Positions 47,347 to 57,296 of a stretch of DNA of 64,000 nucleotides are shown here, one piece after another (within the stretch, counting starts at the first letter, position 1; each line of letters opens with the position of its first letter). Below the pieces are notes generated by a model. It was not told the DNA's origin. It worked only from the letters and a program-made list of their open reading frames with translations, and searched no databases. Source of the DNA: Bacteroides sp. ET71 (lineage in GTDB: Bacteria > Bacteroidota > Bacteroidia > Bacteroidales > Bacteroidaceae). The stretch covers positions 1 to 64,000 of the forward strand of contig NZ_JAMBLS010000009.1 of assembly GCF_023336905.1 (NCBI RefSeq), read 5' to 3'. The position numbers and the translations under genes are program-made.

Positions 47347-48681
47347 ATGCAACAGACACGATACACCAACCGCCAAATCTGGCACATCGCCTACCCCATC
47401 CTCATCAGCCTCATTATGGAGCAGATGATAGGCATGACCGATACCGCCTTCCTGGGCCGCGTGGGCGAGGTCGAGCTGGGTGCGTCGGCCATCGCCGGCG
47501 TATTCTACATGGTCATCTTCATGGTAGCCTTCGGCTTCAGCATCGGCACGCAGATACTCATCGCCCGCAGGAATGGCGAGGAGAACTACCGCGAAATCGG
47601 CCAACTGTTCTACCACGGCATCTACTTCCAAGTGGCCCTGGCCGCCGTGATGTTCCTCCTGAGCTACTTCCTCTCGCCGCTGATTCTGGAACGCATCATC
47701 TCCTCACCCGCCGTCTGCCGGGCTGCCGAAGACTATCTGCACTGGCGCGTGTTCGGCGCCTTCTTCTCCTTTAGCGCCGTCATCTTCCGAGCCTTCTTCC
47801 TGGGCACGGTACAGACCCGCACCTTGACCCTGAACTCTGTGGTGATGGTGCTGAGCAACGTGGTGTTCAACTACATCCTGATTTTCGGCAACTTCGGCTT
47901 CCCGGCCATGGGCATCGCCGGCGCCGCCCTGGGTTCGTCGCTGGCCGAAGGCGTGTCGCTCCTGTTCTTCATCCTCTACACCCGCCGCCGCGTCGACACC
48001 CGCAAATATGGCCTCGACCGCATCCCCCGCTTCTGCCGCGGCGTGCTGCGCCGCATGCTGAACGTATCGCTGTGGACGATGATACAGAACTTCTTCTCGC
48101 TGGCCACGTGGTTCCTCTTCTTCCTCTACATCGAACACCTGGGTGAACGCGCCCTGGCCGTGACCAATATCGTGCGCAGTGCCTCAGGCTTGCTCTTCAT
48201 GGTCATGATGGCCTTCGCCTCCACCTGTGGCTCACTCACCAGCAACCTCATCGGCCGCGGCCATGCCTCCGAAGTGCCCCACCTCATCCACCAGCACATA
48301 CGCCTGGCCTACCTCTTCGTCATGCCCCTGGCCCTGCTGTTCGTGCTGTGCCCGCAACTCATCCTGGGCATCTACACCGACATGGCCGACCTGCGCGAAG
48401 CCGCCATTCCCTCGCTCTGGGTGATGTGCGCCTCCTACCTCCTGATAATCCCCGCCAACGTCTACTTCCAGTCCGTCTCCGGCACGGGCAACACCCGCAC
48501 CGCCCTCGCCCTCGAGCTGAGCAGCCTCGTCCTCTACACCGCCTACATCACCTGGACCATCCTCATCCTCCGTCTCGACGTAGCCCTGTGCTGGACATCC
48601 GAGATGGTTTACGGCATCTTCATCCTACTCTTCTGCTGGCTCTATATCCGCCGGGGACACTGGGCAGGCAAGCAAATCTGA
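47347..48681 (+). CDS. MATE family efflux transporter
   Basis: A 444-residue inner-membrane protein with twelve predicted helices in two symmetric halves. The MATE signature is in QMIGMTDTAFLGRVGEVELGASAI (cut here as GMTDTAFLGRVGEVELG), with PAMGIAGAALGSSLAEG and SVSGTGNTRTALALE later. MATE proteins export cationic drugs or metabolites with sodium or proton antiport; the substrate is unknown. It stands alone behind array D and ends 67 bases before the convergent Spy-like gene. Confidence 0.92.
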   Translation: MQQTRYTNRQIWHIAYPILISLIMEQMIGMTDTAFLGRVGEVELGASAIAGVFYMVIFMVAFGFSIGTQILIARRNGEENYREIGQLFYHGIYFQVALAAVMFLLSYFLSPLILERIISSPAVCRAAEDYLHWRVFGAFFSFSAVIFRAFFLGTVQTRTLTLNSVVMVLSNVVFNYILIFGNFGFPAMGIAGAALGSSLAEGVSLLFFILYTRRRVDTRKYGLDRIPRFCRGVLRRMLNVSLWTMIQNFFSLATWFLFFLYIEHLGERALAVTNIVRSASGLLFMVMMAFASTCGSLTSNLIGRGHASEVPHLIHQHIRLAYLFVMPLALLFVLCPQLILGIYTDMADLREAAIPSLWVMCASYLLIIPANVYFQSVSGTGNTRTALALELSSLVLYTAYITWTILILRLDVALCWTSEMVYGIFILLFCWLYIRRGHWAGKQI

Positions 48682-48748
48682 CACACAAAAACAAGATGGG
48701 GCGTACCGAAATAATATGGCACAACCGCGCCTCACTCAAGCAACGTCC

Positions 48749-49303
48749 TCAACGTCTGCGCTCGCTGTATGCCTTATACTGCTCCTCCGTCATAATCTTC
48801 TGGAGACTCTTCTCATAAGCATCGCGGGCATCGCGCCATTCTTCCATCTTCTTCTGGCGTTCGGCCTGACGCTTCTCCCGTTCCTCCTTGGACAATTGGG
48901 GGCAACGCTCCTCTCCGTAATACGGGCAATCGGCCACATGATGGCCATCGGCACAACCATCCCCGCAGCAATAATCAGCAGGGCGAGGGGCACCACAACA
49001 ACCACCCCGGCGAACATCCCGACGATGATGCCTCCGCCCGTCCCAACGCGGTGCACGGGCATCCCGGCGCCAAGCAGGCACATCACCCTGCTTCTGCAAC
49101 CACTCCAAGTTCGCCTCCGTCAATTCCTTCACCTGCTTCTCGTCCAGGCCATAACGCTCGGCCATGTCCAAAGCCATCCATTCGGCACGCAACTTCATCC
49201 GCTCTTCCGAATAATCACGACGCTCGTCTTGCGCCACAACGCTCCCCACACCGGCAAAGAAAGCCAGCAAAAGAGAAACCACAGTCAATTTCATTGTCTT
49301 CAT
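48749..49303 (-). CDS. Spy/CpxP-like periplasmic protein with a Cys/His-rich insert
   Basis: A 184-residue exported protein. The signal peptide (MKLTVVSLLLAFFAGVGSVVAQ from the second Met) is followed by long charged helices (EERMKLRAEWMALDM, LSKEEREKRQAERQKKMEEW, SLQKIMTEEQYKAY) like the Spy/CpxP/DUF4890 group of periplasmic chaperones. Between them is an unusual loop with CC, CCGDGC, GHH, C and C (about residues 100-132) rich in Cys and His, suggesting metal binding or disulfides. The gene lies convergent to the MATE gene. The metal-sensing idea is inference; the family resemblance is moderate. Confidence 0.65.
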   Translation of the reverse strand: MKTMKLTVVSLLLAFFAGVGSVVAQDERRDYSEERMKLRAEWMALDMAERYGLDEKQVKELTEANLEWLQKQGDVPAWRRDARAPRWDGRRHHRRDVRRGGCCGAPRPADYCCGDGCADGHHVADCPYYGEERCPQLSKEEREKRQAERQKKMEEWRDARDAYEKSLQKIMTEEQYKAYSERRR

Positions 49304-49392
49304 ACACTACTTATTAATTAAATGTTACGAGCTTATGACACCCAAGCATACAAAAAGTTTAAAGCTTCCCTCCGGCTTTAACATTAAATTAG

Positions 49393-49401
49393 TAACTTCG
49401 C
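49393..49401 (+). promoter_or_regulatory. Candidate -7 element of the S9 peptidase gene
   Basis: TAACTTCGC, the same variant type as the serC box, lies 19 bases before the ATG at 49421. Confidence 0.4.
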
Positions 49402-49420
49402 GCCATCAATATACAACCTA

Positions 49421-51679
49421 ATGAACATGAAACCCATCCATTTTTTGTGTATGTCTGCAATCATCTTAGCAGCGACCTCCGCCTGTGACGGAGGCAAAAA
49501 AAACAGTACAGATACCCCTGGCACAGAAGACAGCCTCCTCATCCGGCGCTCGGACATCCGGATTGAGAACAAACGGCTGACACCCGAAGCCTTGTGGGCC
49601 ATGGGACGCATCGGCGGCGTGGCCGTATCGCCCGACGCATCCAAAGTGGCTTATACCGTAAGCTATTACAGTGTACCGCAGAACAAGAGCAACACAGAAA
49701 TCTTCCTGATGAACGCCGACGGCAGCGGCAACACGCAACTGACCCAAGACGCCTGGCAGGAAAACCAGCCCGTATGGATAAAGGAAGGCAAGAAGCTGGC
49801 CTACCTGAGCAACGAGAGCGGCTCCACACAGGTGTGGCAGATGGACCCCGACGGGACGAACCGCCGCCAACTGACCGACTATGAGGGAGGCATCGAGGGC
49901 TTTGCCTTCAGCCCCGACGGCAAGAAACTGCTCTTCATCGCGCAAGTAAAGACGGTGAAGACCACGGCCGAGAAATACCCCGACCTGCCCAAAGCAAGCG
50001 GCATCATCGTGGACGACCTGATGTACAAGCACTGGGACGAGTGGACCACCTCGGCACCCCATCCCTTCGTGGCCGACTTCGACGGTGACGAAATCAGCAA
50101 CGTCCGCGACCTGCTGGAAGGCGAGCCCTACGAAAGCCCCATGAAACCTTTCGGCGGCATCGAGCAACTGGCATGGAGCCCCGACAGCAAGAAGATTGCC
50201 TACACCTGCCGCAAGAAGACGGGACTGGCCTATGCCGTGTCCACCGACTCGGACATCTATCTCTATGACCTGAAGTCGGACAGCACCCTCAACCTCTGCA
50301 AAGACCCGGAAATTAAGAAGATGGTACCCCTGGAGATAAAGAAAGCCTTGGCCGGAACCCCTGTCGTCAAGGGCGTCGGCCTCTCTCCCGAGGGAGACAA
50401 GAACGAAGGCTACGACACCAACCCGCAATTCTCGCCCGACGGCAAATACATCGCCTGGCAGAGCATGGCCCGCGACGGCTACGAGAGCGACCGCAACCGC
50501 CTCTACGTGCTCGACCTGGAGAAGAACGAGAAGTTCTGCGCCGATGCCGGTTTCGACACCAACGTGGACAGCTACGTCTGGGCGTCGGACTCCATGTTCT
50601 ACCTCACCGCCACGTGGCACGGCACTACGCAAATCTACCGCCTCGGCCTGAACGACTGGCGTGAAGGCAAACAGCCCGTCCGCCTGACCGAAGGCCTGCA
50701 CGACTACGGCAGCATCGCACTCTGTGGCAACAACCTCATCGCCACGCGCCACAGCATGAGCCAGGCCGACGAAATCTACGTCGTGGCACCCGGCACCGCC
50801 GCCCGCAACCAGTATGCCGAGAGCCGCCAACTGACACAGGAGAACCGCCACATCTACGACCAACTGGAGATGGGACGCGTGGAGGAGCGCTGGATAAAGA
50901 CCACCGACCAGAAGGATATGCTCGTGTGGGTCATCTATCCGCCCCAGTTCGACCCGAAGAAGAAATACCCCACCCTGCTGTATTGCGAAGGCGGCCCGCA
51001 AAGCCCGCTGAGCCAGTTCTGGAGCTACCGCTGGAACTTCCAGATGATGGCGGCCAACGACTACATCATCGTCGCCCCCTGCCGCCGCGGCATGCCGGGA
51101 TTCGGCACGGAGTGGAACGAAGACATCAGCGGCGACTACGGCGGCCAGTGCATGCAGGACCTGCTGACGGCCATCGACGAGGTGTCGAAAGAACCCTTCG
51201 TAGACCGTGACCACCTGGGATGCGTGGGCGCCAGCTTCGGCGGCTTCACCGTCTACTGGATGGCCGGCCACCACGAAGGCCGCTTCAAGGCCTTCATCGC
51301 CCACGACGGCATCTTCAACATGGAGATGCAGTATCTGGAGACGGAAGAGAAATGGTTTGCCAACTGGGACATGGGCGGCGCCTACTGGGACAAGGAGAAC
51401 GAGACGGCCCAACGCACCTTCGCCAACTCGCCCCACAAGTTTGTGGACAAGTGGGACACGCCCATCCTCTGCATCCACGGCGAACGCGACTACCGCATCC
51501 TGGCCAACCAGGCCATGGCCGCCTTCGACGCTGCCAAACTGCGCGGCATCCCGGCCGAGCTGCTCATCTTCCCCGACGAGAACCACTGGGTGCTCCAGCC
51601 GCAGAACGGAGTGCTGTGGCAACGCACCTTCTTCGCCTGGCTGGACCGCTGGCTGAAACCCGCCAAGGAAGGGGTGTAA
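49421..51679 (+). CDS. S9 family (prolyl oligopeptidase-type) exported peptidase
   Basis: A 752-residue serine peptidase. The N-terminus is a lipoprotein signal with TSAC (the true start may be the Met two codons later). Residues about 50-480 form a beta-propeller of PD40 blades (NTQLTQDAWQENQPVW, FAFSPDGKKLLFI, AWSPDSKKIAYTC). Residues about 500-750 form the alpha/beta-hydrolase domain with the nucleophile Ser in GASFGGFTVYW, Asp in HGERDYRI and His in DENHWVL. Such enzymes trim short peptides, often after proline, in the periplasm or on the surface. A GC-rich gene followed by an E-type array. Confidence 0.92.
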   Translation: MNMKPIHFLCMSAIILAATSACDGGKKNSTDTPGTEDSLLIRRSDIRIENKRLTPEALWAMGRIGGVAVSPDASKVAYTVSYYSVPQNKSNTEIFLMNADGSGNTQLTQDAWQENQPVWIKEGKKLAYLSNESGSTQVWQMDPDGTNRRQLTDYEGGIEGFAFSPDGKKLLFIAQVKTVKTTAEKYPDLPKASGIIVDDLMYKHWDEWTTSAPHPFVADFDGDEISNVRDLLEGEPYESPMKPFGGIEQLAWSPDSKKIAYTCRKKTGLAYAVSTDSDIYLYDLKSDSTLNLCKDPEIKKMVPLEIKKALAGTPVVKGVGLSPEGDKNEGYDTNPQFSPDGKYIAWQSMARDGYESDRNRLYVLDLEKNEKFCADAGFDTNVDSYVWASDSMFYLTATWHGTTQIYRLGLNDWREGKQPVRLTEGLHDYGSIALCGNNLIATRHSMSQADEIYVVAPGTAARNQYAESRQLTQENRHIYDQLEMGRVEERWIKTTDQKDMLVWVIYPPQFDPKKKYPTLLYCEGGPQSPLSQFWSYRWNFQMMAANDYIIVAPCRRGMPGFGTEWNEDISGDYGGQCMQDLLTAIDEVSKEPFVDRDHLGCVGASFGGFTVYWMAGHHEGRFKAFIAHDGIFNMEMQYLETEEKWFANWDMGGAYWDKENETAQRTFANSPHKFVDKWDTPILCIHGERDYRILANQAMAAFDAAKLRGIPAELLIFPDENHWVLQPQNGVLWQRTFFAWLDRWLKPAKEGV

Positions 51680-51695
51680 GACCCTGCACCCCGCT

Positions 51696-51760
51696 GGGTT
51701 ATAACCCCCATACCCCCGGGGGTTATAACCCCCCGTACCCTCCGGGGCATAACCCCCATG
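51696..51760. repeat. Array E: three 24-bp GGGTTATAACCC palindromes
   Basis: Units GGGTTATAACCCCC, GGGGGTTATAACCCCC and GGGGCATAACCCCC are spaced by 24 bases, a perfect palindrome in the middle unit. The array follows the S9 stop by 16 bases. Confidence 0.85.
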
Positions 51761-51787
51761 CCCCACCCGATAATTATGTTATAAAAC

Positions 51788-51842
51788 AACACGCCCGCAA
51801 GCACAGCGAACCGGTAAATTCGCTAACTTGCAGGCGTGTTTC
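51788..51842 (+). terminator. Strong hairpin before ald
   Basis: AACACGCC-C-GCAAG pairs with CTTGC-A-GGCGTGTT, with an inner AGCGAA/TTCGCT stem. It can terminate the S9 transcript, but it also lies only 19 bases before the ald start, so it may shape the ald leader. Confidence 0.65.
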
Positions 51843-51861
51843 ACTTAAATAACCAACTACC

Positions 51862-52965
51862 ATGATTATCGGAATACCCAAGGAGATTAAGAACAACGAG
51901 AACCGCGTGGGCATGACCCCGGCGGGCGTGGCCGAACTGACCCGACGCGGCCACCAAGTGTATGTACAGCACGAGGCCGGACAGAACAGCGGCTTTGCCG
52001 ACGAGGCCTACGTGGCCGTGGGAGCCGGCATCCTCCCCACCATCGAAGAGACCTATGCCCGGGCTGAGATGATTGTCAAGGTCAAAGAACCCATTGCCCC
52101 GGAATACGGCCTGATTCGCCCGGGACAGGTGCTGTTCACCTACTTCCACTTCGCCGCCGACCGCACCCTGACGGAAGCCATGCTGAAAAGCGGTGCCGTC
52201 TGCCTGGCCTATGAGACGGTGGAAAAAGCCGACCACTCCCTGCCCCTGCTGATACCGATGAGCGAAGTGGCCGGGCGCATGTCGGTGCAAGAAGGCGCCC
52301 GCTTCCTCGAACGGCCGCAAGGCGGCAAAGGCATCCTGCTGGGCGGCGTGCCCGGCGTCCGTCCGGCGCGCGTGCTCATCCTGGGCGGCGGCACCGTAGG
52401 CACCAACGCCGCATGGATGGCCGCCGGCCTGGGCGCCGAAGTCACCATCGCCGACATCAACCTGGACCGCCTGCGCTACCTCAGCGAGATTATGCCGAAA
52501 AACGTCACCACGCTCTACTCGTCCAGCCACAACATACGCACCGAACTGCCCACAACCGACCTGGTCATCGGCTCCGTGCTCATCCCCGGCGACAAGGCGC
52601 CCCACCTCATCACCCGCGACATGCTCCCGCTGATGAAGCCGGGCAGCGTGCTGGTGGACGTCGCCATCGACCAGGGCGGCTGCTTCGAGACCTCTCACCC
52701 CACCACGCACAGCGAACCGGTCTACACCCTGGACGGCATCGTGCACTATGCCGTGGCCAACATCCCCGGCGCCGTGCCCTACACCTCGACGCTGGCCCTG
52801 ACCAACGCCACCCTGCCCTACACCATCGCCCTGGCCTGCAAGGGCTGGAAACAGGCCTGCCAAGACGACCAGGCCCTGGCCCTGGGGCTCAACGTGGTGG
52901 AAGGCAAGGTGACCTACAAGGCCGTAGCAGACGTGTTCGGACTGCCTTATGAGCCGGCGCTATAA
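51862..52965 (+). CDS. ald: Alanine dehydrogenase
   Basis: Ald reversibly deaminates L-alanine to pyruvate with NAD. The 367-residue protein has the N-terminal [18 protein letters not shown] (residues 3-20), the pyruvate-binding HEAGQNSGF and [11 protein letters not shown] regions, and the NAD fold [19 protein letters not shown]. Length is normal. No amino-acid regulator is adjacent. The start codon is close behind a hairpin. Confidence 0.95.
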   Translation: MIIGIPKEIKNNENRVGMTPAGVAELTRRGHQVYVQHEAGQNSGFADEAYVAVGAGILPTIEETYARAEMIVKVKEPIAPEYGLIRPGQVLFTYFHFAADRTLTEAMLKSGAVCLAYETVEKADHSLPLLIPMSEVAGRMSVQEGARFLERPQGGKGILLGGVPGVRPARVLILGGGTVGTNAAWMAAGLGAEVTIADINLDRLRYLSEIMPKNVTTLYSSSHNIRTELPTTDLVIGSVLIPGDKAPHLITRDMLPLMKPGSVLVDVAIDQGGCFETSHPTTHSEPVYTLDGIVHYAVANIPGAVPYTSTLALTNATLPYTIALACKGWKQACQDDQALALGLNVVEGKVTYKAVADVFGLPYEPAL

Positions 52966-52988
52966 GCTCGTTTCAAAGCTACAAACTG

Positions 52989-53102
52989 ATTAGGCGCGAA
53001 CCGCATCGGGAATACACAGACCAAACTCTGTACAGCCGACGCGATTCACGCCTAATTCTTATCAATAAGGGGCTGCACCCGCAGAGGCAAGCCCCCTGAT
53101 AA
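52989..53102. terminator. Two hairpins between convergent ald and GH51 genes
   Basis: ATTAGGCGCGAACCGC (52989) pairs imperfectly with GCGATTCACGCCTAAT (53041-53056), with an inner ACAGA/TCTGT stem. A second hairpin TTATCA...GGGGCT/AGCCCC...TGATAA occupies about 53059-53102. Confidence 0.7.
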
Positions 53103-53106
53103 ATAC

Positions 53107-55089
53107 CTATTTCTTCAAGATATACACAGCAAAAGCATTAGGTCCCAAATCTACATGCAACGATTGCCCGGACACCTGTATTGCCTCTTCGCGCGGTGTA
53201 ATCAGCGACGGGTTGTCCAACGTATTGTCTGCATATACATCCGGTGTAGACAATGTGATACGACGTCCTGCTGAAAGCCGCTCACCCTTCTTCATCCCCT
53301 TCAGAATAAAGTCAATGCTCTGCGTCTTGTCAGACGTATTGGCCACCTTGACAATCACCTCATCCGTCAGCTTATTATAGACAGCACTGGCAAAAAGCCC
53401 ATCCTGCCCATCGGCACCCGTCACAGGCTTCCCATCCATAGTCAACGACAACACGTTCGTACCCTTGTTCAACGAATATAACTGCTGCACATAATAACTG
53501 GCAGTGCGCACAGAACGCAGATTATCATACCATATCATATCCGGACGCCACTGCCAACCTTCAACATGGGCAAACAACGGCGCGTATGTAGCCATATACA
53601 CAATATCAGCATTACGCTCCAACCCGGTCATAAATGCAGCCTCCAGCAAAGAAGCATGGAAATGATTCCACTTCCGCCCCACCCCGTGACATGCATACTC
53701 ACCGGCAAACACCTTAGGACCCTTCTTCCGGTCATATGTATCGTAACGTGCCCCTTGGCTCAAGAAGAACGATTCGGGACGATAAAAATGCTCGTCCACC
53801 AAATCCACTCCCAGATGCTTCATTTGCCCCCACAGGTAATCAAACTGCTTCCCTTCCGAGTCAGGCCCCGAACTTCCAATAATCTTTATCTCCGGATAAG
53901 CTTTACGAATGGCCTCAATAAATGGTTTAAGACGGACAGGATATTCCTCTCCCCATTGTTCATTGCCGATACCTATATACTTCAGATGAAAAGGTTCCGG
54001 ATGTCCCATGTCGGCACGCACTTTTCCCCACCGGGTATCCGTGCCTCCGTTGGCGAACTCTATCAAATCCAATGCATCCTGTATATAACCATCCAACTGG
54101 TCCACCGGTTGATGCGCACTCTCATCCGTATTCTGGAACTGACAAGCCAATCCGCAACTCAAGACAGGAAGCGGTTCGGCTCCAATCTCCTCCGAAAGCA
54201 CAAAGAACTCATAGAATCCCAATCCATAACTCTGATAATAATCAGGATACAGCCTATTGGGAAACGAATACTGCCAACGACTCTCATTCAAAGGACGGTT
54301 CTCCACCGGCCCTACCGAATTTTTCCAATTATAACGTGTCTCCAAATCTGTACCCTCGACAATACAGCCTCCGGGAAAACGGAAAACACCAGGCTTCAAA
54401 TCTGCCAAAGCCTGCACCAAGTCCTTACGCAAACCATTCTCATAGCCTTTCCACGTATCCACTGGGAATAATGAGATATGCTCTAAATCAACCGACTGCG
54501 GAGAAACCAAGGAAATACGAAGAACAGCCTTCTCCAGCGTCTCCTCCGGTTTCAATATCACCTGATACTTCTTCCATTCCTTCGAATCAACCACCAGCTC
54601 CTGGGTAGCAAATGCCTGATTCTCTCCCATAGATGCTGTATTTACCAATTCTACCCGAATCTTACTTGCAGTATCTCCCTCAGGGATACGTGCCCAGACA
54701 GAAAAACGGTATTCTTCCCCTTTCTTCACACCAATACCGAAGAAACCCTCGTTGTCCAACCCCGTCTGTTTATGCGGATGCCCAGCAGGAGCCAATCGGA
54801 CATAATGAGGATTACGATTAAAAGGCCCATCATCCATTAAGGAAACCTTGCCAAATACTTTCCAGCCTGTAAATGCCTGTGGGAACTCAAATGAGCGGTT
54901 CTTGATTAACTCCGCATACAAACCGCCATCAGCAGCAAAATTAATGTCCTCAAAGAACACACCATACATAGTAGGCTGAATCTCTGCACCTAGTTTTTTT
55001 GTTTGAATAACAAATTCATGCGTCTGTGCCTGTACTGTCATTCCCATGCCCATCAACAGAGCAGCTATTAATCCTTTATTTTTCATCAT
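53107..55089 (-). CDS. GH51 alpha-L-arabinofuranosidase, exported
   Basis: A 660-residue exo-enzyme that releases terminal arabinofuranose from arabinoxylan or arabinan. The signal peptide (MMKNKGLIAALLMGMGMTVQAQ) ends near residue 22. The N-terminal carbohydrate-binding-like region precedes a TIM barrel with the acid/base Glu in YIGIGNEQWGEEY and the nucleophile Glu in VFAGEYACHG; a C-terminal beta domain ends the protein. The start at 55089 (55086 is possible) excludes an upstream extension that overlaps hisB. It lies 37 bases after the hisB stop on the same strand, so it may be read as the last gene of the his operon. No SusC/SusD pair is near. Confidence 0.92.
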   Translation of the reverse strand: MMKNKGLIAALLMGMGMTVQAQTHEFVIQTKKLGAEIQPTMYGVFFEDINFAADGGLYAELIKNRSFEFPQAFTGWKVFGKVSLMDDGPFNRNPHYVRLAPAGHPHKQTGLDNEGFFGIGVKKGEEYRFSVWARIPEGDTASKIRVELVNTASMGENQAFATQELVVDSKEWKKYQVILKPEETLEKAVLRISLVSPQSVDLEHISLFPVDTWKGYENGLRKDLVQALADLKPGVFRFPGGCIVEGTDLETRYNWKNSVGPVENRPLNESRWQYSFPNRLYPDYYQSYGLGFYEFFVLSEEIGAEPLPVLSCGLACQFQNTDESAHQPVDQLDGYIQDALDLIEFANGGTDTRWGKVRADMGHPEPFHLKYIGIGNEQWGEEYPVRLKPFIEAIRKAYPEIKIIGSSGPDSEGKQFDYLWGQMKHLGVDLVDEHFYRPESFFLSQGARYDTYDRKKGPKVFAGEYACHGVGRKWNHFHASLLEAAFMTGLERNADIVYMATYAPLFAHVEGWQWRPDMIWYDNLRSVRTASYYVQQLYSLNKGTNVLSLTMDGKPVTGADGQDGLFASAVYNKLTDEVIVKVANTSDKTQSIDFILKGMKKGERLSAGRRITLSTPDVYADNTLDNPSLITPREEAIQVSGQSLHVDLGPNAFAVYILKK

Positions 55090-55126
55090 ATTAGCTATAT
55101 AATAAATACTATTGTTAACTGATTTA

Positions 55127-56254
55127 CTACAACATTCCTTTCGAACTGGGCAATTCAAAGTGATAGATATCCCGTTTCACTGCCATTTTCATTGCACGCG
55201 CTAGAGCCTTAAAAATACCTTCTATCTTATGATGCTCATTTTTCCCTTCAGCCTTAATATTCAAATTCATGCGGGCAGCATCGCTCAGCGACTTAAAAAA
55301 GTGCAAAAACATCTCTGTGGGCATTTCGCCAATCTTCTCACGTCTGAACTCTGCATCCCAAACTAACCACGGACGACCACCAAAATCCAAACAAACCTGG
55401 CAGAGACAGTCATCCATAGTAAGAGCATAACCATAACGTTCAATCCCTCTTTTACTGCCAAGAGCTTGATAAATACACTCCCCTAAAGCTAAAGCCGTAT
55501 CTTCAATCGTATGATGTTCATCTACCTCCATATCTCCTTTTACAGAAATCTCAAGATCCATTCCTCCATGTTTTCCTATCTGCTCCAACATATGGTCAAA
55601 AAAACCTAAACCTGTATGAATGTGGCAATATCCACTCCCATCCAAATTTAAAGTTACATGGATATCTGTTTCCTTCGTGGTACGTCTGACTTCTGCTCTG
55701 CGTTCACCAGCAAAAAGAAATTCAGCAACATGGTCCCAATCTTTGGACGCAAGGACACAGACATTTTCCAAATTTTTATCTCCCTGCAAAATAGATTTAT
55801 CTTCTTGAAGAAGAATAGCACAGCATCCCAAATTATATGCCAACTCAACATCTGTCATACGGTCACCAATAACAAAACTATGCAATAAATCATAGTCGGG
55901 GCTATTGATATATTTTTTCAACATTCCTGTTCGCGGCTTACGAGTCGGGGCATTATCAGCCGGCATGCTTCGATCAATGCAGATATTATCGAAAGTAACT
56001 CCCTCACCAGCCAGAGTTTTGAGTATTAAATTATGAGAAGGCCAAAAAGTTTCTTCCGGAAAAGCTTCCGTACCTAAACCATCTTGATTGGTAACCATAA
56101 CAAACTCAAAATCCAGCTTAGAACGAATAAAGCTTAAATTGCGTATGACTTTAGGATAGAACTCCAATTTTTCCAATGAATCCAATTGATAATCTTCTGG
56201 AGGTTCTATTACTAACGTACCATCACGATCGATAAATAAAACTTTCTTTTTCAT
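55127..56254 (-). CDS. hisB: Bifunctional histidinol-phosphatase / imidazoleglycerol-phosphate dehydratase
   Basis: A 375-residue fusion that carries out two steps of histidine synthesis. The N-terminal HAD phosphatase (about 1-165) has [15 protein letters not shown] and [10 protein letters not shown] and a zinc site. The C-terminal IGP dehydratase (about 185-375) has [18 protein letters not shown] and the metal His motif [15 protein letters not shown]. The bifunctional form is usual in Bacteroidetes and Enterobacteria. It follows hisC by 7 bases. Confidence 0.97.
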   Translation of the reverse strand: MKKKVLFIDRDGTLVIEPPEDYQLDSLEKLEFYPKVIRNLSFIRSKLDFEFVMVTNQDGLGTEAFPEETFWPSHNLILKTLAGEGVTFDNICIDRSMPADNAPTRKPRTGMLKKYINSPDYDLLHSFVIGDRMTDVELAYNLGCCAILLQEDKSILQGDKNLENVCVLASKDWDHVAEFLFAGERRAEVRRTTKETDIHVTLNLDGSGYCHIHTGLGFFDHMLEQIGKHGGMDLEISVKGDMEVDEHHTIEDTALALGECIYQALGSKRGIERYGYALTMDDCLCQVCLDFGGRPWLVWDAEFRREKIGEMPTEMFLHFFKSLSDAARMNLNIKAEGKNEHHKIEGIFKALARAMKMAVKRDIYHFELPSSKGML

Positions 56255-56261
56255 AGGCTAA

Positions 56262-57296
56262 TTAGTATTTCTTTAAAGCCCTTATCAATGTCTCATTTTC
56301 CATCTTCGTACCTACTGTAATACGTAAGCAATTTCCACAAAGGGCAACTGTATGTCGGTTACGCACAATAATGCCTTCTTCGACCAAGTATTTGTAGATT
56401 TGCACAGCGTCTGTTACTCTTACCAAAAAGAAATTTGCGTTAGATGGAAAGACCTTTTGTACACAAGGTAATTTAAGAAACTCTTTTTCTAAATGATCAC
56501 GTTCTTCCTTCAACGTAGTAACCCAACGTTCTATTTCATAATACCGATGCAACATCTCCATAGCTTGTTGTTGCGTTAATTGATTTACATTATAAGGGTA
56601 TTTTATCTTAGTAAGGACGCTAATAATATCGGCCGAAGCAAATGCCATACCTAAACGAATAGCTGCACATCCCCATGCCTTAGAAAAAGTTTGAAGCACA
56701 ATAAGATTAGAGAAATCATCCAATCGCTTCAAAAACGAAGGCTGCTCTGAAAAATCATTATAAGCTTCATCCAATACCACAATACCATCAAAACGGTGAA
56801 GCAAGCGTTCTATCTCAGAATGATTCAAATCATTACCTGTTGGATTATTAGGCGAACAAAGAAATATAAGTTTGGTATGTTCATCCGCCGCATTTAAGAT
56901 TTTATCAGCAGAGAACTGGAAATGTTCATCCAACAACACCTTACGATATTCCACTTCATTTATCTCCGCACAAACCAAATACATCCCATACGTCGGTTCT
57001 ATAGCTACCACATTGTCTTCCCGTGGTTCACAAAAAGCGCGAAAAACGAGATCAATAGCTTCATCGCTTCCATTACCTAAAAAAATTCGCTCTGGAGCAA
57101 CACCTTTCAATCGAGAAAGGCTTTTCTTCAGATCCCACTGTAATGGATCCGGATAACGATTGTTGGGACCATTATAAGGATTTTCATTAGCATCAAGGAA
57201 AACAGAAGCTGATTTCCCTTGATATTCATCTCGAGCTGAAGAATAAGGTTTTAATGCCCAAATATTAGGACGAGTCAATTCTTGTAGTGTCTTCAT
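56262..57296 (-). CDS. hisC: Histidinol-phosphate aminotransferase
   Basis: HisC transfers an amino group from glutamate to imidazole acetol phosphate. The 344-residue PLP enzyme has [16 protein letters not shown], the aspartate of [10 protein letters not shown], and the PLP lysine in [15 protein letters not shown]. The start overlaps the hisD stop (ATGA-type overlap), so translation is coupled. Confidence 0.96.
   Translation of the reverse strand: MKTLQELTRPNIWALKPYSSARDEYQGKSASVFLDANENPYNGPNNRYPDPLQWDLKKSLSRLKGVAPERIFLGNGSDEAIDLVFRAFCEPREDNVVAIEPTYGMYLVCAEINEVEYRKVLLDEHFQFSADKILNAADEHTKLIFLCSPNNPTGNDLNHSEIERLLHRFDGIVVLDEAYNDFSEQPSFLKRLDDFSNLIVLQTFSKAWGCAAIRLGMAFASADIISVLTKIKYPYNVNQLTQQQAMEMLHRYYEIERWVTTLKEERDHLEKEFLKLPCVQKVFPSNANFFLVRVTDAVQIYKYLVEEGIIVRNRHTVALCGNCLRITVGTKMENETLIRALKKY

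Noticed and set aside
49466-51766. 766-codon minus-strand frame opposite the S9 peptidase
   Set aside because: Antisense shadow with no domain.
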